7,985 nucleotides of DNA, from contig JAGDMJ010000140.1 of the NCBI GenBank assembly GCA_017860555.1, positions 1-7,985 of the forward strand, given 5' to 3'. Below, piece after piece: positions 1 through 6,949 of this stretch (position 1 is its first letter; each line of letters opens with the position of its first letter). A program made the position numbers and the translations under genes. The notes below the pieces were generated by a model. The model worked only from the letters and a program-made list of their open reading frames with translations. It did no database searches and was not told the origin of the DNA. This DNA is from Bacteroidota bacterium. Its GTDB lineage: Bacteria; Bacteroidota; Ignavibacteria; UBA10030; UBA6906.

Positions 1-2
1 TC

Positions 3-938
3 ATGAAGCCCCGTGTCGCGGTGGTCGTTCTGAACTACAATGGGGCGGCAGATACCATTGCATGCCTCCGATCGCTGAAGCGCTCAGACTATGCTCCTCT
101 CGACCTGGTTGTCGTTGACAATGGCTCGAACAGGGAATGCCAGCTCACGCTGCAGTCAGAGCTGCCTGATACGGAGATTGTCTTCACAGGCTGCAACCTG
201 GGGTTCGCTGCGGGCAACAATCGCGGGTTCCGGCATTTGTTGAAGAGGCATCCGAAATACGTCCTGTTCTTGAACAACGATACGCTCGTGGAACCGGACT
301 TCCTCGAACCACTTGTGGAAGCTCTCGAACGAGACGAGCGGGCTGCGGCCGCGGGTGGGGTGATCTGCTATTCTCCCCGCACGGACATCGTCTGGTTCGG
401 CGGAGGGGTATTTCGTCCGCTCCGCGCGGCATCCTTTGCGATGTACCAGGATCAGCCCCTGGCTCGCCTTCCGCCGGACGGAACCAGGGAAGTCTCGTTT
501 CTTACCGGATGCATGATGATGGTCCGGGTTGACGTGTTTCAACGTGCCGGCATGTTCGACGAGCGTTTCTTCATGTACTTTGAGGACGCCGAGCTTTCGC
601 AACGGCTCCGCGCCTGCGGGCATACGCTCCTTTTTGTGCCGGCATCGAAGATTTATCACAAGATCCAGCATCGGCCTCTATCGCCGTTTGTCACATACTA
701 TTGGTCGCGGAATCGCCTGTTGTTCATTCAAGCTGCCATCGGTGGGTGGAGACGCCCGATTGCCTGCACATACCTCTGGACAATTATGTTCCTGAAGCTG
801 TCCTATTGGAGCGTGGCAAAGCCGGGCCTTTTCCGGGCTGCAGCGATTGGCCTTGTCGACTTCTATGCGGGCCGTTTGCACGAGGGGAGAGGGACCAATC
901 TGCCGGGAAGCCGTACTCTTAAGCCGCCGGAACTATGA
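3..938 (+). CDS. Family 2 glycosyltransferase (GT-A fold, rhamnosyltransferase-like)
   Basis: A 311-residue cytoplasmic enzyme predicted to transfer a sugar from a nucleotide donor to a growing lipid-linked glycan. Seen: the N-terminal strand VAVVVLNYNG (5-14), the nucleotide-binding VVDNGS (37-42), NLGFAAGNN (65-73), the metal-binding LNNDT (90-94, acting as the DxD motif), TGC at 168-170, and the FMYFEDAELSQR segment (190-201) with the Glu194-Asp195 pair in the usual catalytic-base position. A YYWSRN motif (232-237) and a hydrophobic stretch (about 253-275) follow, as in many WbbL/RfbF-like rhamnosyltransferases, and could hold the protein at the membrane. Length is normal for the family. 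The start lies two bases into the window inside TCATGA, so an upstream gene could end by ATGA overlap, but this is outside view. The 3' end overlaps the next gene by four bases. Donor and acceptor sugars cannot be read from the sequence; rhamnose is only a family-based guess. Confidence 0.93.
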   Translation: MKPRVAVVVLNYNGAADTIACLRSLKRSDYAPLDLVVVDNGSNRECQLTLQSELPDTEIVFTGCNLGFAAGNNRGFRHLLKRHPKYVLFLNNDTLVEPDFLEPLVEALERDERAAAAGGVICYSPRTDIVWFGGGVFRPLRAASFAMYQDQPLARLPPDGTREVSFLTGCMMMVRVDVFQRAGMFDERFFMYFEDAELSQRLRACGHTLLFVPASKIYHKIQHRPLSPFVTYYWSRNRLLFIQAAIGGWRRPIACTYLWTIMFLKLSYWSVAKPGLFRAAAIGLVDFYAGRLHEGRGTNLPGSRTLKPPEL

Positions 939-2089
939 CAATTGGCATCAACCTGCTGTACCTGCTTCCCTCCATCGTGGGAGGAACGGAAACGTATGCT
1001 GCGGGACTTCTTCGAGGCCTCGCCTCCGTGGCGCGGGAGCACCGGTTCGTGCTGTTCCTGAACCAGGAATCGTCCGGGTGGCCGGTTCCGGATGGTCTGA
1101 AATGTAAGCGGGTGGTCTGTCCCGTGCAGGCGGTACGCCGTGGGAATCGGTACGCGTTCGAGCAGAGCCGATTGCCCGGCTTGCTCCGGGAGGCGGGAAT
1201 CGACATTCTGCATTCCCTCGGTTACAACGCGCCGCTCTTCCCGGGTCGTCCTTCGGTCGTGACCATTCCGGACCTGAATTTCCGCGCCTATGATATGCCG
1301 TGGATGCGGAGGTCGGTGCTTGATTTCTTCGTGCGGCAATCGGCACGCCGTGCGAATGCCGTCATTGCAATATCGGAGTTCACGCGCTCGGAGATCATCA
1401 GGGTGTTCGGGTTGAAGCCGGAGAAAGTGACAGCCATTCACCTTGCCGGTCAGGGTGCACCGCAGGCGTCGGGGGCTGCCCTGGAGGCCACGGCTGTTCC
1501 GTTGCCCGGCCTCACGGGAAAACCGTACATCCTAGCGTTCAGCAGTGTAACGCCGAACAAGAACATTCCCAACCTTCTCCGTGCCTGTGCTCGACTTCGG
1601 GAGCGTGGAGATCTGCCGTTCCGGCTGGTGCTCGTCGGCCATCTTCTCCCGGGGGGGATATTGGAAACGCACATCAAAGAACTGAGATTGGACGGCGAGG
1701 TGCTCTTTACGGGCTATGTCGAACGGCCGCAACTGAACACGCTCCTGCGTGGAGCGAGAATGCTTGTGTTCCCTTCGTACTATGAAGGGTTCGGCCTGCC
1801 CATCCTCGAGGCGATGGAAATGGGTCTGCCGGTTGTGTGCAGCAACAGAGGCTCGCTGCCGGAGGTGGCGGCCGGCGCAGCATGCTATTTCGATCCGTTT
1901 TCGGTTGACAGCATGGCAGCGACAATTCTGCACGTTGTGCAGGACGAGGCGCTCCTTGCCAGCCTTCGTGAGCGCGGACGGGAAAATCTGAGGAGATTTT
2001 CCTGGGAGGCGACGGCACGAAAAACGCTCGATGTGTATCATCACGTGCTGGGGGGTGCAGTGAAGGGAACCATATCACACAGTTCATGA
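935..2089 (+). CDS. Family 4 glycosyltransferase (GT-B fold)
   Basis: A 384-residue retaining glycosyltransferase of the GT-B fold, probably soluble or peripheral on the inner membrane face. Seen: the N-terminal glycine-rich GGTETYAAGLLRGL (16-29), the inter-domain start of the C-terminal Rossmann half at AFSSVTPNKNIPNLL (201-215), and the donor-binding EX7E motif EGFGLPILEAMEMGLPVV (284-301) with Glu284 and Glu292, followed by SLPEVAAGAACYFDP (307-321). These match the mannosyl/rhamnosyltransferase branch of GT4 (WbpY/WbdA-like), whose members extend O-antigen chains; the actual donor is not determinable. The ATG lies within ATGA shared with the stop of the preceding gene, and no strong Shine-Dalgarno sequence is visible just upstream, so translation is probably coupled to the preceding gene. 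Length is normal and no defect is seen. Confidence 0.93.
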   Translation: MTIGINLLYLLPSIVGGTETYAAGLLRGLASVAREHRFVLFLNQESSGWPVPDGLKCKRVVCPVQAVRRGNRYAFEQSRLPGLLREAGIDILHSLGYNAPLFPGRPSVVTIPDLNFRAYDMPWMRRSVLDFFVRQSARRANAVIAISEFTRSEIIRVFGLKPEKVTAIHLAGQGAPQASGAALEATAVPLPGLTGKPYILAFSSVTPNKNIPNLLRACARLRERGDLPFRLVLVGHLLPGGILETHIKELRLDGEVLFTGYVERPQLNTLLRGARMLVFPSYYEGFGLPILEAMEMGLPVVCSNRGSLPEVAAGAACYFDPFSVDSMAATILHVVQDEALLASLRERGRENLRRFSWEATARKTLDVYHHVLGGAVKGTISHSS

Positions 2090-2100
2090 AAAATCATCCC

Positions 2101-2107
2101 GGAGAAG
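2101..2107 (+). promoter_or_regulatory. Ribosome binding site of the epimerase-like gene
   Basis: GGAGAAG lies seven bases before the ATG at 2115, in the 25-base gap after the preceding stop. It supports this start over later Met codons, and the NAD-binding motif begins only a few residues after it. Confidence 0.7.
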
Positions 2108-2114
2108 TTGACAT

Positions 2115-3167
2115 ATGAACATCCTGGTCACAGGCAGCAGCGGATTGATCGGATCAGAAGCCGTCGAGTTCTACGACAGGACGGGAAACACCGTCCACGG
2201 GCTCGACAACAACATGCGGAAGGAGTTCTTCGGACCCCAGGGGGATACCACATGGAACCTGAAGCGCCTTCAGCAGGCTACCCGGCATTTTACGCACCAT
2301 GATCTCGACATCCGCGACCGGTCCAGCGTGATGGGGTTCTTCAGGGAACACCGGTTCGACAAGGTCATTCACTGTGCGGCGCAGCCATCGCATGACCGTG
2401 CGGCGGCGATCCCGTTCGACGATTTTGACGTCAACGCCGTCGGGACGCTCAACCTCCTCGAGGCCACCCGGCAGTGCTCTCCGGATGCCGTGTTCATTCA
2501 CATGAGCACGAACAAGGTCTACGGCGACGCTCCGAACGAAGTGCCACTTGTCGAGAAAGAAAAACGTTATGACTATGCGCGCCCTGAGGACTACCATGGG
2601 ATCAGCGAAGAGTGCAGGATCGACCGCTGCCTGCATTCGCTTTTTGGTGCCTCCAAGACTGCCGGCGATGTGCTTGCGCAGGAATATGGACGCTACTTCG
2701 GCATGAAGGTGGGAGTGTTTCGCGGAGGATGTCTCACAGGGCCTTCCCATTCGGGCGTGGAACTCCATGGATTTCTCTCCTACCTCGTGCATGTCGCTGT
2801 CGTGGGGAAGCCATACACCATTTTCGGCTACAAAGGAAAACAGGTCCGTGACCAGATTCACAGCCATGATGTCATCATGGCCTTCGAAGCCTTTGCCCGG
2901 AATCCCCGTCCCGGCGAGGTCTACAATCTTGGCGGTGGGCGGGACAACGGGACGTCGGTGCTGGAGAGCATCGATCTGATCCGGGAATTGACCGGACACT
3001 CGGTAACCTGGACGTATCAGGAGCGGAATCGCATTGGCGATCATATCTGCTATATGTCGGATCTCCGCAAATTGCGGTCGCATTTCCCCGACTGGTCATT
3101 GACGCGGTCGCTTCCGGACATCATCCGTGAGATGGTGAAAGCGGAAGAAGCGCGGCAGAAGGACTGA
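2115..3167 (+). CDS. NAD-dependent epimerase/dehydratase, CDP-paratose/tyvelose 2-epimerase-like
   Basis: A 350-residue extended short-chain dehydrogenase/reductase, presumably acting on a nucleotide sugar in the cytoplasm. Seen: the Rossmann motif TGSSGLIGSEA (6-16), an acidic ribose-binding position in GLDNN (29-33), HCAAQPSHD (86-94), MSTNKVYGD (130-138), KQVRDQIHS (242-250) and NLGGG (271-275). STNKVYGD and KQVRD are characteristic of the branch containing CDP-tyvelose 2-epimerase (RfbE/Tyv), which interconverts CDP-paratose and CDP-tyvelose. The position expected to hold the active-site Tyr of the YxxxK motif is Phe: LFGASK puts Phe177 four residues before Lys181 (codon TTT at 2643-2645). 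From memory, related proteins in other polysaccharide loci also carry LFGASK, so this may mark a subfamily rather than damage. With no CDP-sugar synthesis genes in view and a changed active site, the specific substrate is uncertain and may not be CDP-paratose. Confidence 0.88.
   Translation: MNILVTGSSGLIGSEAVEFYDRTGNTVHGLDNNMRKEFFGPQGDTTWNLKRLQQATRHFTHHDLDIRDRSSVMGFFREHRFDKVIHCAAQPSHDRAAAIPFDDFDVNAVGTLNLLEATRQCSPDAVFIHMSTNKVYGDAPNEVPLVEKEKRYDYARPEDYHGISEECRIDRCLHSLFGASKTAGDVLAQEYGRYFGMKVGVFRGGCLTGPSHSGVELHGFLSYLVHVAVVGKPYTIFGYKGKQVRDQIHSHDVIMAFEAFARNPRPGEVYNLGGGRDNGTSVLESIDLIRELTGHSVTWTYQERNRIGDHICYMSDLRKLRSHFPDWSLTRSLPDIIREMVKAEEARQKD
3157..3163 (+). promoter_or_regulatory. Ribosome binding site of the WbuB-like glycosyltransferase, inside the epimerase gene
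   Basis: AGAAGGA ends six bases before the ATG at 3170 and lies within the last codons of the preceding gene, whose stop is two bases before the start. This indicates coupled translation and supports the chosen start. Confidence 0.65.
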
Positions 3168-3169
3168 TC

Positions 3170-4429
3170 ATGGCCCGTGTTCTGCTGCATTCGCTGACCT
3201 TTGCGCCCGACGCGGTCTCGACAGGGTATCTCATGACCGATCTCGCGCGCCAGCTCCAGAGGATGGGCAATGTGGTCACGGTCCTGACGACGACGCCGCA
3301 TTACAACCTCGATCCCCTGGCGGTTGCGCGGCAACCGTTGCGGAAGCGATTCTTCGGCCTCGTGTTCCAGAGCGAAATCGAGGGAATTCACGTCTGGCAC
3401 GTCAAGATCCCCATGAAGGGGCAGCGTGTTTTTACCAGAGTGATTGATTATATTCATTTCCATCTGATGGCGTTACTCCTTGGCGCCACGACCGTCGGCG
3501 CGTATGATATTGTGATCGCCCCGTCGCCTCCTCTGACCATCGGGGTCGTCGGATGGCTCCTGGGCCTGATGCGCCGCGTGCCGTACATCTACAATGTGCA
3601 GGAGCTGTACCCGGATTTTGCCGTGAACCAGGGGCTTGTCAGCAATCCCTTGTTCATCCGGCTCTTGCGCTGGCTGGAACGCTTTGTCTATGATCGCAGC
3701 GCGATGGTCGTGACCATCTCGGACTGGTTCAGCCGGATCATCCGCACGCGCGGGGTGCCGGAGGCCAGGCTGCGGATGATCCCGAACTCTGTCGACACGA
3801 GCCTGTTCCGCCCGCTTCCACGGGAGAACGAATTTGCGCGGCAGCATGGGCTGGTCGACGGTTTCGTTGTGCTGTATGGAGGAAACATCGGGCTCAGCCA
3901 GGATTGGGAATCGTTCATGCGCGCCGCGGAGGAGCTCGCGCGCCTTCCCATTCAGTTCGTTGTTGTGGGAGGAGGGGTGCGCGGGGCCTGGCTGGAACAG
4001 GAATGCGCGGCACGAAAACTCGCAAATGTGCGCCTCCTCGGTTACCAACCGAGAAGCCTCATGCCTCTGGTGAACGCGAGCAGCGATCTCTGCACGATTC
4101 CCATGAAGGCCTCGACGACAACAGACACGTTCCCGTCCAAGATCTACACACTCATGGCCAGTGCTAAGCCGGTCCTCGTCCAAGCGGACGAGGACTCGGA
4201 ACTGAACTGGCTCGTCAGGACGGTGGGCTTCGGACGCGTGGCACCGCCGGATGACGGCAGGGCATACACAGATGCCCTTCGGTGCGCCTTCGAGCAACGC
4301 GCACAGCTGGCGGAAGAAGGCCGCCGCGGGTACGCATACGTTCTCCAGGAGTATTCCGTTGAAGCCGTGGGGCGAAAATATGATACACTTATCCGGGAAT
4401 TGACCGGCCGGGAAAAACCGGGAAGGTAG
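3170..4429 (+). CDS. WbuB-like family 4 glycosyltransferase
   Basis: A 419-residue GT-B enzyme of the WbuB type (family 4), a group that includes N-acetyl-L-fucosamine and other deoxy-amino-sugar transferases of O-antigen and capsule loci. Seen: an N-terminal acceptor domain with STGYLMTDLARQL (17-29), the hydrophobic DIVIAPSPPLTIG (113-125) typical of this group, YNVQELYPD (141-149, the counterpart of the usual VQDLWPD), IPNSVDTSLFRP (204-215), the C-terminal domain start LYGGNIGLSQDWE (235-247), and FPSKIYTLMASAKPVLV (321-337) leading into DEDSEL. At the aligned place of the GT4 EX7E motif there is Asp319 and Thr327 rather than two Glu; other WbuB-like proteins, as I recall them, also vary here, so activity is not excluded. 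Hydrophobic segments around 93-107 and 122-134 suggest membrane contact. It sits two bases after the epimerase stop and three bases before the phosphoglycosyl transferase gene. The sugar transferred is unknown. Confidence 0.91.
   Translation: MARVLLHSLTFAPDAVSTGYLMTDLARQLQRMGNVVTVLTTTPHYNLDPLAVARQPLRKRFFGLVFQSEIEGIHVWHVKIPMKGQRVFTRVIDYIHFHLMALLLGATTVGAYDIVIAPSPPLTIGVVGWLLGLMRRVPYIYNVQELYPDFAVNQGLVSNPLFIRLLRWLERFVYDRSAMVVTISDWFSRIIRTRGVPEARLRMIPNSVDTSLFRPLPRENEFARQHGLVDGFVVLYGGNIGLSQDWESFMRAAEELARLPIQFVVVGGGVRGAWLEQECAARKLANVRLLGYQPRSLMPLVNASSDLCTIPMKASTTTDTFPSKIYTLMASAKPVLVQADEDSELNWLVRTVGFGRVAPPDDGRAYTDALRCAFEQRAQLAEEGRRGYAYVLQEYSVEAVGRKYDTLIRELTGREKPGR
4172..4195 (+). other. Perfect 10-bp inverted repeat (hairpin) inside a coding region
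   Basis: The arm GTCCTCGTCC (4172-4181) and its exact complement GGACGAGGAC (4186-4195) flank the four-base loop AAGC. The element covers codons 335-342 (Val-Leu-Val-Gln-Ala-Asp-Glu-Asp) of the WbuB-like gene. No T-run follows, so it is not an intrinsic terminator. It may be a by-product of a conserved acidic motif and codon choice. Confidence 0.6.
4421..4426 (+). promoter_or_regulatory. Ribosome binding site of the fused phosphoglycosyl transferase gene
   Basis: GGAAGG lies six bases before the ATG at 4433 and directly abuts the TAG stop of the preceding gene. It supports the start chosen, which places the first membrane helix at residues 4-24 as expected for WecA/MraY proteins. Confidence 0.65.
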
Positions 4430-4432
4430 AGG

Positions 4433-6916
4433 ATGTCCCCACTTCTTATCATAGCCGTGACGGCCCTTGGGCTTTCTCTTGTGGTCACGCCGCTGATCCG
4501 ATCCCTCGCCAATCACTTTGAGATTGGTGATTATCCGAGCAGCCGGAAGATCCACACCACTTTCATCCCCCGGATGGGAGGGATTGGCATCATCGCGGGC
4601 TTTGCCGGGGGTATCGCTGTCGCGGCGTTTCTCCTCCCGGAGGCCCTGACGCAGTCCCCGATGAATCTCGGAGGAATGGTCCTGAGCCTTGTGTTGATCA
4701 TCGGCCTCGGCATCTACGACGATATCCGGGGAGTCGGATCCCTCGGGAAGCTCATCGTCCAGGTGCTTGCGGCGAGCATCGTGATCTCGTCCGGATTGCA
4801 GATCGACAATCTGGTCTTGCCATTCTCCGAGCCGGTCGCCCTTGGTGTCTTCTCCCTGCCTCTGACCATTCTCTGGCTAGTCGGGGTGACGAACGCCGTG
4901 AACTTGTTGGATGGACTGGACGGGCTGGCCGTAGGCGTGACGGCCATCGTCTCCGTGACGATCTTCGCCATCGGCGTCTTCTCCTCGGATATGCTCCTGG
5001 TCGTTGTATCGTTGAGCCTGTTTTTTGGATGTCTGGGATTCCTGCGCTACAATTTCCACCCGGCGTCGGTATTCATGGGCGACACCGGGAGCCTCTTCCT
5101 CGGATTTCTGCTGGCATCCCTTTCTCTTGCAGTCATGCGGCACGTTGCGGTGGATCTCTCAAGGATTTCGCTGCTGGTCGTGATTGTGACGCTGGCCGTT
5201 CCCATTGTGGATACGTCGGTCGCGTTTTTCCGGCGGCTCAACAAGGGGATGCATCCCCTGAAACCCGACAAAGAGCACATCCACCACAGGTTGATGGATC
5301 TCGGGCTGACGCACCGCCAGACGGTCGTGGTGATCTATGCCGTTTCGCTTTTCAACGGCATCGTCGCCCTTCTCCTGGTGTTGCTGGACAGCCTTTATGC
5401 AAGCATCCTGCTTGCCATCATTACGCTCTCGATCTATTTCAGCATCCGCCGACTCGGCTATGTCGAGGATATGGTGGCGCACAAGAAATCCGCGCCGCAC
5501 CCGATCCAGCCGCTCAGTGTGGCCGCGATGATCGACAGGACGTTCCTTGTGACAGGCGACCTCGTGGCGATCGTCTTCGCGTTCCTGCTTGCGCACTGGT
5601 TCCGCTTTCAGTCCGGAGTGTTTCCGATGCACGGCTATGTGCCGCTGGAGATGTACGTGCAGGGGCCAGCCTTGCTTGTCCTCACGGTCGTCTGGCTCAT
5701 GGTCTTCCTGCTTGCCGGCCTGTACGAAGTGCCATGGGATGTTTCACGGATCGACTATTCCTTCCTGATCATCAAGGCCGTCGTGGCGGGGACGTTCATC
5801 CTTTTCCTGTTGACGCTTGACGTCAGCAATCCCACGCTGGAAGGAAGGATGACGATCTTTGTGTACGGGGCCGCTGTGGCGCTGTGCATGGTTGCGGTAC
5901 GGATGCTGATCGTGGGATTTGAGCGCAAACACGAGATTCTGGGATACCGGCGGCGTAACACGCTCGTGGTCGGCACGTCGAAGATCGCGGGAAGCCTCAT
6001 CAGGGAAATTGAGCGACGCCCGGGCCTCAAGTACAACCTCGTGGGGGTCATCGATAAGGAGTGCTCGCAGGCGGAGTTCGAGGGGTACCCGGTCCTGGGG
6101 GGGCATGATGACATCCCCGGGGTCGTGAAGAGATTGAATGTGGAAGAGGTGCTGATTGCCACGACTTATGACTCACGCGAAGAGATGCTGGACATCGTGT
6201 CCCGGTGCAACGGAATGGTGCCGGCGGTGAAAGTGGCGTCGGAAAGCCTGGAAGTCCTCAGCGGTTTCAAGACGGAAGAGATCATCGGGCATCCGTTGAT
6301 TCGTCTGTATCCCACGAATCTGAAGACGTGGCAGCGCATCGTGAAACGGCTTGTGGACATCCTGGTGTCGCTTGTCGTCCTGTTTCCGTTGATACCCCTC
6401 TGGGTGCTGGTTGCGATCTGCATCGTTCTCGATTCCCGGGGCCCGGTCTTCTTCACCCAGGAGCGGGTGGGGAAGAAAGGGAGGATCTTCAAGTTGCACA
6501 AATTCCGATCGATGATCCCCGATGCCGAGAGGGACACCGGGCCGGTATGGGCGACCCCGGACGACAAGCGCACCACGCGCGTCGGGCGGGTGATCCGGAA
6601 ACTCCGGCTGGATGAAGTGCCGCAGTTCATTAATGTCCTCAAAGGAGAGATGAGTCTCGTCGGCCCGCGTCCGGAGCGTCCATTCTTTGTGGACCACCTG
6701 AAAGGGGAGGTCCGGTATTACACCCGCCGGCTTCTCGTCCGCCCCGGCATTACCGGCTGGGCGCAGGTAAAACACCGCTATGACACCTCGCTCGAAGACG
6801 TAAAGGAGAAAATCAGATTCGATCTGTTCTACCTGGAGAACATGTCGCTCACCCTGGATTTGAAGATCCTCCTCCGCACAGTGATCGTGGCGCTGAGCGG
6901 GAAGGGAACGCACTAG
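4433..6916 (+). CDS. Fused polytopic (WecA/MraY-type) and monotopic (WbaP-type) phosphoglycosyl transferase
   Basis: An 827-residue inner-membrane protein with two complete initiator modules. Both families move a sugar 1-phosphate from a UDP-sugar to undecaprenyl phosphate, the first step of lipid-linked glycan assembly. Residues 1-340 are a multi-helix WecA/TagO/WbpL-like enzyme: KIHTTFIPRMGG (39-50), Asp96-Asp97 of the metal-binding DD motif, NAVNLLDGLDGLA (154-166), MGDTGS (215-220, Asp217) and the HIHHR motif (282-286). A linker (341-366) leads to four predicted membrane helices (about 371-390, 408-430, 443-462, 472-495), a Rossmann CoA_binding_3-like domain (VVGTSKIAG at 512-520, to about 606), then the bacterial sugar transferase domain (634-822). 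That last domain has the re-entrant hydrophobic segment 640-662, Lys-Phe-Arg-Ser at 690-693, the catalytic Asp727-Glu728 dyad in LRLDEVPQF, VGPRPE (743-748), RPGITGWAQV (770-779) and FDLFYLENMS (796-805). WecA-like proteins are usually about 350 residues and WbaP-like ones about 470, so the length is their sum. No stop or frameshift lies between the halves. Which sugar each half uses is unknown. Confidence 0.93.
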   Translation: MSPLLIIAVTALGLSLVVTPLIRSLANHFEIGDYPSSRKIHTTFIPRMGGIGIIAGFAGGIAVAAFLLPEALTQSPMNLGGMVLSLVLIIGLGIYDDIRGVGSLGKLIVQVLAASIVISSGLQIDNLVLPFSEPVALGVFSLPLTILWLVGVTNAVNLLDGLDGLAVGVTAIVSVTIFAIGVFSSDMLLVVVSLSLFFGCLGFLRYNFHPASVFMGDTGSLFLGFLLASLSLAVMRHVAVDLSRISLLVVIVTLAVPIVDTSVAFFRRLNKGMHPLKPDKEHIHHRLMDLGLTHRQTVVVIYAVSLFNGIVALLLVLLDSLYASILLAIITLSIYFSIRRLGYVEDMVAHKKSAPHPIQPLSVAAMIDRTFLVTGDLVAIVFAFLLAHWFRFQSGVFPMHGYVPLEMYVQGPALLVLTVVWLMVFLLAGLYEVPWDVSRIDYSFLIIKAVVAGTFILFLLTLDVSNPTLEGRMTIFVYGAAVALCMVAVRMLIVGFERKHEILGYRRRNTLVVGTSKIAGSLIREIERRPGLKYNLVGVIDKECSQAEFEGYPVLGGHDDIPGVVKRLNVEEVLIATTYDSREEMLDIVSRCNGMVPAVKVASESLEVLSGFKTEEIIGHPLIRLYPTNLKTWQRIVKRLVDILVSLVVLFPLIPLWVLVAICIVLDSRGPVFFTQERVGKKGRIFKLHKFRSMIPDAERDTGPVWATPDDKRTTRVGRVIRKLRLDEVPQFINVLKGEMSLVGPRPERPFFVDHLKGEVRYYTRRLLVRPGITGWAQVKHRYDTSLEDVKEKIRFDLFYLENMSLTLDLKILLRTVIVALSGKGTH

Positions 6917-6949
6917 AGGGAAGAGGGTAGAGGGAAGAAGGAAGAGGGA
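6915..6949 (+). repeat. Five tandem heptamers, AGAGGGA type
   Basis: Five consecutive 7-base units read AGAGGGA (6915), AGAGGGT (6922), AGAGGGA (6929), AGAAGGA (6936) and AGAGGGA (6943); two of the five differ from consensus, each by one base. The first unit supplies the last two bases of the TAG stop of the phosphoglycosyl transferase gene. Including the following AAAA, 6915-6953 has a single pyrimidine (T at 6928), and more purine-rich sequence follows at 6962-6971. The array fills much of the 81-base gap before the aminotransferase and also forms several Shine-Dalgarno-like stretches before an ATG at 6953. Confidence 0.85.

Noticed and set aside
2108..2113. TTGACA, a perfect -35 promoter hexamer before the epimerase-like gene
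   Set aside because: At 17 bases downstream the sequence is CAGGCA, not a -10 element, and it would lie inside the gene. The match overlaps the ribosome-binding region and appears to be chance.
2979..2995. 17-base identical repeat ATCCGGGAATTGACCGG, also at 4391-4407
   Set aside because: Both copies are in frame and encode Ile-Arg-Glu-Leu-Thr-Gly in unrelated proteins, a common helix end. Flanking bases do not match, so shared codon preference is a sufficient explanation; no mobile or recombination feature is attached.
2154..3083. 309-codon open frame on the - strand opposite the epimerase-like gene
   Set aside because: It lies wholly antisense to a gene with clear motifs, has no recognisable domain, and is explained by GC-rich third positions that leave antisense frames open.
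4037..4053. Seven-base inverted repeat CTCGGTT / AACCGAG with a three-base loop
   Set aside because: Short, in the middle of a coding region, no T-run after it; expected by chance in a window of this length.
3473..4555. 360-codon open frame on the - strand opposite the WbuB-like gene
   Set aside because: Antisense to a well-supported gene and running across the junction into the next one; rich in Arg, Pro and His with no family motif, as expected of a shadow frame.
5029..5820. 263-codon open frame on the + strand within the fused transferase gene
   Set aside because: It is the wrong frame of a gene whose own frame carries continuous conserved motifs and membrane helices; the alternative product is low-complexity Arg/Pro/Ala-rich.
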